Shown: positions 53,560-62,773 of the stretch, piece by piece
How positions within the stretch are numbered: the first letter of the stretch is position 1
How the letters are laid out: each line of letters opens with the position of its first letter
Assembly: GCF_947497045.1 (NCBI RefSeq)
Contig: NZ_CANMEU010000001.1
Span: forward strand, 496,001 to 560,000
From: an uncultured Tateyamaria sp.
Lineage (GTDB): Bacteria; Pseudomonadota; Alphaproteobacteria; Rhodobacterales; Rhodobacteraceae
Direction of reading: 5' to 3'
DNA length: 64,000 nucleotides
Program-made: the position numbers and the translations under genes
Notes under the pieces: model-generated
The model's database searches: none
Told to the model about the DNA's origin: nothing
What the model saw: the letters and a program-made list of their open reading frames with translations, nothing else

Positions 53560-54021
53560 TTACTCAGCTTCAGCGGCAGGCGAAATGGACGCCAGATACG
53601 CATAGATGTTGATCGCGTCCTCTTCCTTGCGGACCTTGTAGGTCATCTTGCTGCGGCCACCATCGCCTGTCGCTTCACGCAGATAACCGGTTGGATCCTG
53701 CACGTAGGCGACAAAGACCTCTTCGTTGACCACGATATCTTCCATGTCCGATGCAAGCTGGTTGATATCGGAGTACCGGAAACCTTCAACCACGCCAAAG
53801 CGATGGCCGATGATACCGTAAAGGTTCGGACCAGTCTTGGCCTTATTGCCAGCGAGTGTCTCACCTTCATCGTTCACAACGACGTGGCAGGAAATGCACT
53901 GGCGGAATGCTTTTTCACCGGCTGCGGCATCGCCCGATGCGGTCAGGTCAACAGAGTGCCCATCAGCAAAGGCGGGTGCGGCAAGTGCGGTTGCGGCGAC
54001 AACGGCTAGGGTACGGAACAT
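53560..54021 (-). CDS. cycA: Soluble cytochrome c2
   Basis: A 153-residue periplasmic cytochrome: signal peptide cut after APAFA, one haem motif CISCH and the axial Met in GRSKMTYKV, with TGPNLYGIIGHRFG in between, as in cytochrome c2. It shuttles electrons from the bc1 complex to the PufC subunit or the reaction centre. A strong terminator follows. It is placed next to hemA, as in other Rhodobacterales clusters. A -35-like TTGACT occurs at 54073-54078 on the minus strand. Confidence 0.9.
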   Translation of the reverse strand: MFRTLAVVAATALAAPAFADGHSVDLTASGDAAAGEKAFRQCISCHVVVNDEGETLAGNKAKTGPNLYGIIGHRFGVVEGFRYSDINQLASDMEDIVVNEEVFVAYVQDPTGYLREATGDGGRSKMTYKVRKEEDAINIYAYLASISPAAEAE

Positions 54022-54133
54022 ATGTCTCTCCTTGCAAAGTTCTTGGCCTAGAACGTAGCGGCTTGGCGCTCAAGTCAACAGTAACTTTGAATTGATGGCT
54101 CTATGGGCGGGAATTGTGGCCTATGTTTCCCCA

Positions 54134-55348
54134 TCAGGCGACCGCATGGCTGATAGCGCACTGTTTCCACAGGTCTTTGAGCGCAAAGACGAGGTGTTCT
54201 ATGTCGTCAATTGTATGCAAGGGCCCGGGCGTGAATCGCAGCCGTTCGGTACCTTTTGGGACGGTCGGGTAGTTGATGGGTTGGACGTAAATCCCATAGC
54301 GCTGCATGAGGTAATCCGACAACATCCGGCATTTGACCGGGTCCTTGATCATCACCGGGATGATATGGCTGGGGTTTTCCAGGTGCGGGATTCCTTCCTG
54401 GTCCAGCCGCTTGCGCAGGTAAGCGACCCGCTCGCGTTGCAGGATGCGTTCCTGATCGGACTGCTTGAGGTGCCGGATCGAGGTTTGGGCCGCCGCCGCC
54501 ACAGCCGGGGGCAAAGCGGTCGTAAAGATAAACCCGCTTGAGAACGAACGAATGAAATCACACATCGCCCCGGACCCGGTGATATAGCCACCAACCACGC
54601 CATAGGCCTTGCCAAGCGTGCCTTCGATCAGCGTGATCCTGTCGGCCAGCCCTTCCTGTTCGGAAATGCCGCCACCGCGCGGACCATAAAGGCCAACGGC
54701 GTGCACCTCATCCAAATAGGTCATCGCACCATGTTTTTCCGCGACCTCAACGATTTCACGCATCGGGCAGATGTCTCCGTCCATTGAGTACACCGACTCG
54801 AACGCGACAATCTTGGGCGCATTGGCCGGCAGGGCCGCAAGCTTGCGATCCAGATCCTCAGGGTCGTTGTGTTTCCAGATCACCTTGGCGGCCCGTGAGT
54901 GGCGAATACCTTCGATCATGGAAGCGTGGTTCAACTCGTCCGAAAGGATCACAGCATCAGGCAGGCGGGACCCGAGCGTGCCAAGCGCCGCCCAGTTTGA
55001 CACATAGCCAGAGGTGAACAGCAGCGCGCTGTCTTTGCCGTGCAGATCGGCCAGTTCGGCCTCAAGCAGTTTGTGCGCATGGTTGGTGCCCGAAATGTTG
55101 CGCGTCCCCCCCGCGCCTGCACCATAGGAATCAACCGCATCCTTCATCGCCTTGGTCACACTCTCGTGCTGCCCCATGCCCAGATAGTCGTTCGAGCACC
55201 ACACCGTCACCTCGTCCGGGGCATCCTTGTCATGGCATTTGGCCCGTGGAAACGCGCCTGACTGGCGTTCAAGTTCTGCAAAGATGCGGTAGTTGCCCTC
55301 ATCCTTGAGCGCTTCGATCTGGCTTTGGAACAATACATCAAAGTCCAT
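54134..55348 (-). CDS. hemA: 5-aminolevulinate synthase
   Basis: HemA (C4 pathway) condenses glycine and succinyl-CoA, the committed step of tetrapyrrole synthesis. The 404-residue PLP enzyme has [47 protein letters not shown] and the PLP-lysine motif [19 protein letters not shown]. The ATG at 55348 ([20 protein letters not shown]) has GGGGGA upstream and overlaps the puhE end by 11 bp; a longer in-frame start would run deep into puhE. Placement here ties precursor supply to photosynthesis genes. Confidence 0.96.
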   Translation of the reverse strand: MDFDVLFQSQIEALKDEGNYRIFAELERQSGAFPRAKCHDKDAPDEVTVWCSNDYLGMGQHESVTKAMKDAVDSYGAGAGGTRNISGTNHAHKLLEAELADLHGKDSALLFTSGYVSNWAALGTLGSRLPDAVILSDELNHASMIEGIRHSRAAKVIWKHNDPEDLDRKLAALPANAPKIVAFESVYSMDGDICPMREIVEVAEKHGAMTYLDEVHAVGLYGPRGGGISEQEGLADRITLIEGTLGKAYGVVGGYITGSGAMCDFIRSFSSGFIFTTALPPAVAAAAQTSIRHLKQSDQERILQRERVAYLRKRLDQEGIPHLENPSHIIPVMIKDPVKCRMLSDYLMQRYGIYVQPINYPTVPKGTERLRFTPGPLHTIDDIEHLVFALKDLWKQCAISHAVA

Positions 55349-56147
55349 GATGTCCCCCTTGTTGGTGCTGTTTTTCAGTTGGTTTCTGGGCTGGCAGCAT
55401 CCACCGCCAAAGCCGTTCATCAGGGATCGGCAGAACCATCACCCAGTGTTCGAGGGCCGCAAGGGCCGTGAGCGCAGTCAGCAGCGCAAAGCCGGTGACA
55501 TGCCCGGTCGCTTCAGCGCCGTAGAGCCGCTCAAGCCAGCAGGCGGCGGCAAAGGTCAGTGCACTGACCGAGATCGGGAACAGCCAGTTCATGCCTCGTG
55601 TGCGAAAATGACTGGGCAGATGCGCCAGCGCGGCAGGCAGGAAATCCACGTTAATGTGGGGCACGCCCATAAACAGGTTCAGCTTGGCCGAGATACGCGC
55701 AAAGAACAGCACCGCAAAGGTATAGAACGCGAATGGGTTCGGGGCCTGCCACAGCAGGAGGGCCAAGGCGGCCAGGGTCGCGGCCAGCAACATCTCGTGA
55801 TAGGCGACGGTGCCCCAAGCGCGAATGAATCGTTCCCACTCGGGGGTATGGGGCGGCAACGCGCTGGTGTTCGGGCCGGTGATGATGCCCGTCAGGAACG
55901 CCAATTCGATCCACCCCCAGAGCGCCAGCGCAGACAGAAACGCGACATAGATGCCAAAGATATCCGTCTGCCCCATCGACCAATAGGCCCCGTATGCCCC
56001 AAGCGCCATCAGCGGCAGCGTAACCCACGTGGTCGTCTGCCGCGCCACGGGGCCTGCGCGATCCGCATACTTCACGGCCATCAGGATTGTCCCGGTGGAA
56101 AACCACCAGACGAACAACGCAATCAGGGCCGCGATCCAGGGGCTCAT
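55338..56147 (-). CDS. puhE: Photosynthetic complex assembly protein PuhE
   Basis: A 269-residue membrane protein with about seven helices; [19 protein letters not shown] at the N-terminus and [20 protein letters not shown] in the middle are typical of PuhE. In Rhodobacter it modulates reaction-centre assembly and pigment synthesis. It lies between acsF and hemA in the usual order and overlaps the hemA start by 11 bp. Confidence 0.92.
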   Translation of the reverse strand: MSPWIAALIALFVWWFSTGTILMAVKYADRAGPVARQTTTWVTLPLMALGAYGAYWSMGQTDIFGIYVAFLSALALWGWIELAFLTGIITGPNTSALPPHTPEWERFIRAWGTVAYHEMLLAATLAALALLLWQAPNPFAFYTFAVLFFARISAKLNLFMGVPHINVDFLPAALAHLPSHFRTRGMNWLFPISVSALTFAAACWLERLYGAEATGHVTGFALLTALTALAALEHWVMVLPIPDERLWRWMLPAQKPTEKQHQQGGHHGL

Positions 56148-56278
56148 CCGACGTCCCTTTCGTCAGGCTTTTCCGACGCAGGCCGCGTGGCCATGTGTGC
56201 GCATGGACCAGCAATGCGCCCAAAGGGCACAACGCCACGATCCACGCCGGAAAACAGATATGTGGTGGGCTGTTTCAA
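56144..56278 (-). CDS. Possible 44-residue ORF between acsF and puhE
   Basis: A TTG at 56278 overlaps the acsF stop, and a TGA at 56144-56146 overlaps the puhE ATG. The frame encodes LKQPTTYLFSGVDRGVVPFG and continues through an internal Met ([17 protein letters not shown]). Overlap with both neighbours is suggestive of coupled translation, but the start is TTG without a ribosome-binding site and I know no family. It may simply be a leader region. Confidence 0.25.
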   Translation of the reverse strand: MKQPTTYLFSGVDRGVVPFGRIAGPCAHMATRPASEKPDERDVG

Positions 56279-57369
56279 TACACCGGCTCCAACCGCACCG
56301 ACGCGGGGGCCTGATGCTTTTTCACCGGAATCGTGAACAACGCCACAAAGGCCATACCGGCGCGCAACTGTGCGCCGATCTTTTTCAAACCGGTCGCCCC
56401 GGCCATATCCACATTGGCCTTTTGCAACCGTTCGAGGTTGCGCTGCCAGCGCGGGTGATCAATATCAAGCGTGATTGGAAAGATCTGTTCGGTCATCTTC
56501 GAGGTTTTGGTAAAGACCTCGTGCGCGTACCAATCCGGGTCAACACCCAACGCCTTGTGAAAGGCCGGGCGCTGGTGGTCGCGCACATACATCGTGCCAT
56601 AGACCGCCGTCAGAAAAAACTTGATCCAGAACAGGTTGAAGCCGCGCGTCAGCTTGGGGTCAGTCTTCATCAGCAGGGCAAAGGCTTCGCCATGACGGAA
56701 CTCGTCCCCGCACCACTCCTCGAACCATTTGAAGATCGGGTGGAACCGATGTTCGGGGTGCGCCTCAAGATGGCGGAAGATCGTGATGTAACGGGCATAG
56801 CCGATCTTTTCGCTGAGGTAGGTCGCGTAATAGATGAACTTGGGGCGGAAGTAGGTGTACTTCTTTTTCTGCGTCAGAAAACCAAGGTTCACGGCCACAC
56901 CCGCCTCGCGCAGCGCATCGTTGATAAAGCCCGCATGGCGCGCCTCATCTCGGGCCATCAACTGAAACAGTTGAGTGATGTCGGAATTGGAACCACGCCG
57001 CTTCATCTCTTTATAAAGCACACAGCCGGAAAACTCGGCGGTGCAGGATGAAATCAGGAAGTCGAGGAATTCCTTTTTCAACTCCGGCTCCATCCCATCC
57101 CAATCGACGTGGTCCCAGTCTTCGTTCTTTTTGAAGTGACCCTTGTTGGGGTCCGCAACCATGTCCGCGATCAGATCGTCCCATTCGGCGCGCACCGGGG
57201 TGACGTCAATACGGTCCATCTCGTCAAAGTCGGTGGTGTAGAACCGCGGGGTAAGCAATGTGTTCTGCATGGCCAGTTCGGTGGCAGCATCGCTGTCGGT
57301 GACGGACTGTGCCTGTTGCAGTGCCAGCGACTCTTCGGCGTCGGTGATTTCGGATGTGTGCTTGTTCAT
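56275..57369 (-). CDS. acsF: Mg-protoporphyrin IX monomethyl ester (oxidative) cyclase AcsF
   Basis: AcsF is the di-iron, O2-dependent enzyme forming ring E of (bacterio)chlorophyll. The 364-residue protein has the paired carboxylate/His motifs ARDEARHAGF and EWCGDEFRHGEAF plus the conserved FLTQKKKYTYFRPKFIYYAT. The ATG at 57369 has GAGGAGGTGA upstream and overlaps the preceding small gene by 4 bp. Finding the oxygen-dependent cyclase and no bchE in the window fits an aerobic phototroph. Confidence 0.97.
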   Translation of the reverse strand: MNKHTSEITDAEESLALQQAQSVTDSDAATELAMQNTLLTPRFYTTDFDEMDRIDVTPVRAEWDDLIADMVADPNKGHFKKNEDWDHVDWDGMEPELKKEFLDFLISSCTAEFSGCVLYKEMKRRGSNSDITQLFQLMARDEARHAGFINDALREAGVAVNLGFLTQKKKYTYFRPKFIYYATYLSEKIGYARYITIFRHLEAHPEHRFHPIFKWFEEWCGDEFRHGEAFALLMKTDPKLTRGFNLFWIKFFLTAVYGTMYVRDHQRPAFHKALGVDPDWYAHEVFTKTSKMTEQIFPITLDIDHPRWQRNLERLQKANVDMAGATGLKKIGAQLRAGMAFVALFTIPVKKHQAPASVRLEPVY

Positions 57370-57662
57370 AGCGTCACCTCCTCGGAAAAGGAGAATTCGC
57401 ACAGCTCCATGACCTCGAAATCGCCTGTGAGGCGGGTCCAGAGTTGTTCAAGTTTCGAGGCACGGATGATCGTCGCTTCGCGGTCTTCGGACACGATTTC
57501 ACCGAAGGGTGCCATGATTTCCGGCCCGTGGACCTGCACTTCGTCCCCAGGGTGTATGACAGCCCCGTTGTTGAACCGCACATGCGCGTGCAGGCTTTCG
57601 AATTTGTGAGAGATTTCTACCGTGCAGGGTGCACGTTCAAATTCCTTTGTTAGTAGTCCCAT
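57366..57662 (-). CDS. Conserved small PGC protein between puhC and acsF
   Basis: A 98-residue soluble protein beginning MGLLTKEFERAPCTVEISHK. It has a small beta-barrel-like stretch (IHPGDEVQVHGPEIMAPFGE) and a C-terminal acidic end FEVMELCEFSFSEEVTL. I know genes of this size in this position in Rhodobacterales clusters but not a tested function. Its stop overlaps the acsF start by 4 bp, and a role with the cyclase is plausible (inference). The start at 57662 is chosen over one five codons upstream because a GGAGG-type site precedes it. Confidence 0.85.
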   Translation of the reverse strand: MGLLTKEFERAPCTVEISHKFESLHAHVRFNNGAVIHPGDEVQVHGPEIMAPFGEIVSEDREATIIRASKLEQLWTRLTGDFEVMELCEFSFSEEVTL

Positions 57663-57680
57663 GGTGGCTTCCTCCATTGA

Positions 57681-58148
57681 CTAGGGTTGATCCAGCAACC
57701 TGGCGAAGGTGCGGAGATTGTCGGCGCCAAAGCCCATCAGTTCGGCGCTCCAGTCGGTTTCGGGGTCGTAGATGGACAGGCGATTACCGGCCCGAAGGCG
57801 CAGCAGGATGGGGGCATCGGCGGCGCCCCCGGTCTTTTGTCGTTCACGGATGATGACACGTTCGATGCCAGCGACAAAGCCGCCCTCGTCAGCCGGAAAA
57901 TCCGCCAGCAGCGCACCGTTGGCATCCAGCACGCGGGCCGCCCCGCTGGCCTCACCCGACAGAAAAATCGCGCGTTCGGTCAGGATGGGGCCTTGGCTCG
58001 GTTGGCTTTCGAGCGGGCGGTTGGTCAGCGTCGCGATCGTGACCATCGACAGGATGATCAGCAGCAGCGCCATGACCGCGCGCACCAGAACGCGGGGTAC
58101 CAGTTCCTCTTCCTTGGCGTGGATGCGGGCGGTGTGGGTGTCAGACAT
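57681..58148 (-). CDS. puhC: Photosynthetic complex assembly protein PuhC
   Basis: A 155-residue protein with one N-terminal membrane helix (~24-43, VMALLLIILSMVTIATL) and a periplasmic domain containing RAIFLSGEASGAARVLDANG and FVAGIERVIIRERQ, characteristic of PuhC. It assists organisation of the reaction centre-LH1 core. It follows puhB by 6 bp. Confidence 0.94.
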   Translation of the reverse strand: MSDTHTARIHAKEEELVPRVLVRAVMALLLIILSMVTIATLTNRPLESQPSQGPILTERAIFLSGEASGAARVLDANGALLADFPADEGGFVAGIERVIIRERQKTGGAADAPILLRLRAGNRLSIYDPETDWSAELMGFGADNLRTFARLLDQP

Positions 58149-58154
58149 CTGCCC

Positions 58155-58787
58155 TCACTCCGCCGCGACAGCCGCAAGGGGGGCCGTGCGTTTGATCTGG
58201 GGCACGCTGATCTTTGCCTCGGCGGCTGTTGCCAGAATGGTCGCCACGTTTTGGGCGTCGGGGATGCAGCGCAGCGCAGGCTGCGGTTGGGTAAACCGCC
58301 AAGGGCGCGCATGGGGCCAGATCACCAGATAGCTGAGTTTCGTCTTGCCCGTCGTTTCCAGAACAATGGTCCCGGTCCCGCTTTTGCGCAGGTCGAGTCC
58401 GGCATTGCCGAGTTGGCGGTAAGGCAGGTTCAGGGTGAGCGTCAGCGCCGCCCCGATACGCATCGCAACGCGCGCATTCGTGATCGTATAGACGGTCGCG
58501 CGCGCCTGAATAAGCGCGATCAGATACAGCAAGCCGACCACGACCGCACCCAGTAGAACCATGGGCACCGTCGCCCCAAGTGCCTGTCCAAGCGGCATCA
58601 GATCACTCACGGTGATGAACCGCCACACGGCCAACAGGGCGAAATACCCGATCACCCAATTCACGTTCAGCGCCTCGCGCGCCAAGGCGGGGACAGAGGG
58701 GCTGCCTTGCCACAGAATCTCCTCGCCCTCCGGGGGGCGTTCGGGAAGCCCCTTGATCGGTTCGACTGCAAAGTCATCGTGAGACAT
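58155..58787 (-). CDS. puhB: Photosynthetic complex assembly protein PuhB
   Basis: A 210-residue membrane protein with three hydrophobic segments and a PH-like domain (TVYTITNARVAMRIGAALTL, LVIWPHARPWRFTQPQPALR). It starts with FAVEPIKGLPERPPEGEEIL, the standard PuhB N-terminus. It acts as a dimeric assembly factor for the reaction centre. The ATG at 58787 is preferred over one 18 bp upstream. Confidence 0.95.
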   Translation of the reverse strand: MSHDDFAVEPIKGLPERPPEGEEILWQGSPSVPALAREALNVNWVIGYFALLAVWRFITVSDLMPLGQALGATVPMVLLGAVVVGLLYLIALIQARATVYTITNARVAMRIGAALTLTLNLPYRQLGNAGLDLRKSGTGTIVLETTGKTKLSYLVIWPHARPWRFTQPQPALRCIPDAQNVATILATAAEAKISVPQIKRTAPLAAVAAE

Positions 58788-58853
58788 GGCGCGCATCCTT
58801 GTCATGGTTTTATAAAGTGAGATGGGCGTTCCCGCCCACCTCTGCGATTGAGA

Positions 58854-59624
58854 TCAGAGTTTGGGTTCCTGACGGGCACTATCGGCATAAAGCACGCCGC
58901 CCCCGTAGTAGCCGCAGATCTTGTCTTCTTCGAGAACGGTCACCTGGGTCGCACTGGCATGTTTTGGAACGCTGCCAAAGTGCTTGCCATAGAGCGTGCG
59001 CACATTGACCCTGTCGGATTTGATCCGCGCCAAGGTCAACGGCACAAGCCGGGTGCCCGTGCCCCATTTGGGGTCGAGCGTATATTCGAGGTAGCGGACA
59101 AGCTGTTCAGGTTCGTCAATCCACATATCCGTCACTCTGCCCACAACCTCGCCGTCGCCAGACATCACTGGCAGCCCGCGCGGGTCCCGCCCCGAGGCCA
59201 CGCTGAAAGACTCATTTGCTGCCATTGGAATGATCTTGGGATGGCCATGGCCGTCCAGTTCCGGAGCGTCGCGGCGGGGTGCCCATGAGGCAGGCCCAAC
59301 CCCGTCGATCATCGGATCGCCCGTAGGTTCCAACGGATAGCCATTGCCCGGCCCACTGCGCTTGAGCGGCAGATCCGCGCGTTCGGGTGCCTGGCCCGAC
59401 GGGAAGGACACCGACCCGCGCCCATGAGGCAGGTTAAAGGTCTTGTCCTCGGGCAGCGGCCACATCCCGGTGTTGGCCGACTTGTTGCCCTCGTCATCCT
59501 CAAGCGGATAGCCCTCACGCATGTTTTCACGCTGAATGTAGATAATCAGCGCCACAAAGAAGATGTAAAACAGCCAGAGCGACAGCGACGCGAGGTCGAA
59601 TTCGCCAAAGAATGTGCCAGTCAT
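58854..59624 (-). CDS. puhA: Photosynthetic reaction-centre H subunit
   Basis: A 256-residue protein with one N-terminal membrane helix (LASLSLWLFYIFFVALIIYI), then a cytoplasmic domain with GYPLEPTGDPMIDGVGPASW and VMSGDGEVVGRVTDMWIDEP, all classical RC-H segments. It caps the L/M core and controls proton entry to the quinone site. It follows lhaA by 24 bp. Confidence 0.98.
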   Translation of the reverse strand: MTGTFFGEFDLASLSLWLFYIFFVALIIYIQRENMREGYPLEDDEGNKSANTGMWPLPEDKTFNLPHGRGSVSFPSGQAPERADLPLKRSGPGNGYPLEPTGDPMIDGVGPASWAPRRDAPELDGHGHPKIIPMAANESFSVASGRDPRGLPVMSGDGEVVGRVTDMWIDEPEQLVRYLEYTLDPKWGTGTRLVPLTLARIKSDRVNVRTLYGKHFGSVPKHASATQVTVLEEDKICGYYGGGVLYADSARQEPKL

Positions 59625-59648
59625 GTTAAATTCCTTTCCTGGACAAGG

Positions 59649-61073
59649 TCATGTGGGGAAATCCGCGAGGCCCAGGCCGCGTGGTTTCTCCGCTTGGGTG
59701 AGGGGACCCGAAGTGCGCACAAGCGGTCCCAGGATGACGAGAGTGACGAAGAGCAAGCCGATCTCCGCATGGTAAACAAATGAATAACCGGTGGCGGGCG
59801 TGTTGAGCGCCTCGCCCCATGCGCCTGACGTTGCCATGGCCCCGATCCAGTCGCGCAAGGTGCCACCAAGCGCGATGGCGAGGCCGGCGGCGGTGGCCTG
59901 TGCTGCACCCCATGCGCCAAGCGCAAGGCCTCGACCCGCGGTGCCGCGTGAAGGCATGGTCATGGCCGCTGTCAGAGTAGACACGGCGAAAAGCCCACTG
60001 CCAAATCCGATCAGCGTCGCGCCCGCATAAAACAGCACGTTCGCCTGCATGGGGGCTGCAAAGATCACGAGGCTGAACGCCCAGATACCCGCGAGAATGC
60101 CGCCACCAGCCAATCGATAGGCGTTCGATCCGCGCGCCAGCCGCTGCCCGGCCCACGCAAATCCAGCCAAGGCACCCGCCGCCCAAAGCGCGGTCAGCAG
60201 CGTCGTGGCCGACACGGACAGGCCCAGAATTTCGCCGCCATAAGGCTCTAACAAGACGTCCTGCATGTTGAACGCCATTGTCCCAATAAAGACGCAGGCC
60301 AACAGACGCCCCGCCTGACCACCCTGCGCATAGTCATTCCACGCATCGCGGAACAAGGGGCGCGGGGCCGCGCGTTCTTCACGGGTCGAAGGGCGGATGG
60401 ATTCCTGCTTCCATAGCGCGATCAGGTTCAACGCGATGCCAACCACTGCCGCCCCCTGCACCACACGGATCAGGCGCAAATCGCTGTAATTGCTCAGCAA
60501 CCCACCGATGATCAGCGCGGAGATACCCATGCCCACAAGGAACATCACATACAGCAGGGCTACGACACGCGGCCGCGTCTCGTCCGTTGCGCGATCACTG
60601 GCCAGGGCCAGGCCCGCAGTCTGCGTCATATGCAGCCCCAACCCGGTCATCAGAAAGGCCAGCGCAGCAAGGATTTCACCCGCAAACGGCACTTCGTGAT
60701 AGACATCCCCGCCCAGCACCAGCAGCGCAAAGGGCATGACGGCAAGACCACCGAACTGCCACAGAGAGCCGAACCAGATATAAGGCACCCGCTTCCACCC
60801 GATTGCAGATGTATGGGTGTCCGAGCGGAACCCAAGCAGCGCGCGGAACGGCGCGATCAACACAGGCAGCGCGATCATAAACGCCACGATCATCGCAGGC
60901 AGCGACAACTCGACAATCATCACCCGGTTGAGCGTGCCCAGCAGCATCACCGATGCCATGCCCACCGACACCTGAAACAGCGACAGGCGCAGCAATTGCG
61001 CAAGCGGCAGATTGTCCGAAGCCGCATCGGCAAAGGGCAAAACCCGCGTGGTAAGATGGCGCAGTCCGCTCAT
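59649..61073 (-). CDS. lhaA: LH1 assembly protein LhaA (PucC family)
   Basis: A 474-residue major-facilitator-type membrane protein with about 12 helices. PucC/LhaA landmarks include LNRVMIVELSLPAMIVAFMI, FRALLGFRSDTHTSAIGWKR and MQDVLLEPYGGEILGLSVSA. It is thought to deliver bacteriochlorophyll or assemble LH1. The ATG at 61073 overlaps the bchM stop by 4 bp; the frame is open further up but homology starts at MSGLRHLTTRVLPFADAASD. Confidence 0.94.
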   Translation of the reverse strand: MSGLRHLTTRVLPFADAASDNLPLAQLLRLSLFQVSVGMASVMLLGTLNRVMIVELSLPAMIVAFMIALPVLIAPFRALLGFRSDTHTSAIGWKRVPYIWFGSLWQFGGLAVMPFALLVLGGDVYHEVPFAGEILAALAFLMTGLGLHMTQTAGLALASDRATDETRPRVVALLYVMFLVGMGISALIIGGLLSNYSDLRLIRVVQGAAVVGIALNLIALWKQESIRPSTREERAAPRPLFRDAWNDYAQGGQAGRLLACVFIGTMAFNMQDVLLEPYGGEILGLSVSATTLLTALWAAGALAGFAWAGQRLARGSNAYRLAGGGILAGIWAFSLVIFAAPMQANVLFYAGATLIGFGSGLFAVSTLTAAMTMPSRGTAGRGLALGAWGAAQATAAGLAIALGGTLRDWIGAMATSGAWGEALNTPATGYSFVYHAEIGLLFVTLVILGPLVRTSGPLTQAEKPRGLGLADFPT

Positions 61074-61752
61074 CCACGCACCTCCATCGCTTCGGAGATG
61101 TAAAAGCCCGAGGTCACGCGATCCACGGGGCGCAAGGTAGCACGCACACCCGCAGCCTTGGCGGCCTTGGCCAGCGTGGGATGGGCGTGCGGGATCATAA
61201 CGGGTGAGCGATCGGAACGCGGGAACGCCTTGCCTGCGTACCACATCACCATCAGCGCAGGCGTGCGCGGCGCAACGGTAAAGACGATGGGGCCACTGGT
61301 GCGCTTTTCCAACGCGGCCAGATGCACGCCGATATCGTCAGCGGTGTAATAAATCAGACTGTCCATCGCGATAATCGCATCGAATTGGCCCAGTTCAGGG
61401 TCGAACATATCGCCTGCATGAAACACAACCTGACGCTCCAGGCTCTTTGGCAGGCGCGTGCGCGCAATGTCGATCAGTTGGGGCGAGATATCGACGGCAA
61501 CCACCTGCGCACCGCGCTCGGCCAGTTCAATCGTGGCCGGGCCCGCACCACAACCCGCATCAAGCACCCGCGCGCCGCGCAGGTCTTCGGGCAGGCGCGA
61601 CAACATCAGCTTGCGCATTCGATCCCGACCAGCCCGCACCGTCTCGCGCACACGCGACACAGGCGCGTCCGAAGTCAGACGCTCCCATGTCTTGGTCGCG
61701 GTGCGATCGAAGTAGTCTTCGACCCGCGCACGGGTTTGATCATAGGCAGGCA

Positions 61753-61753
<1 letters not shown>
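61070..61753 (-). CDS. bchM: Mg-protoporphyrin IX methyltransferase
   Basis: BchM methylates the C13 propionate of Mg-protoporphyrin before the AcsF cyclase. The 227-residue protein has the SAM motif VLDAGCGAGPATIELAERG and the late motif GPIVFTVAPRTPALMVMWYA. Its ATG at 61753 overlaps the bchL stop by one base (TGATG), and its stop overlaps lhaA. Confidence 0.97.
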
Positions 61754-62750
<997 letters not shown>

Positions 62751-62773
62751 GTCATATGAGTCACACGCAAGGC

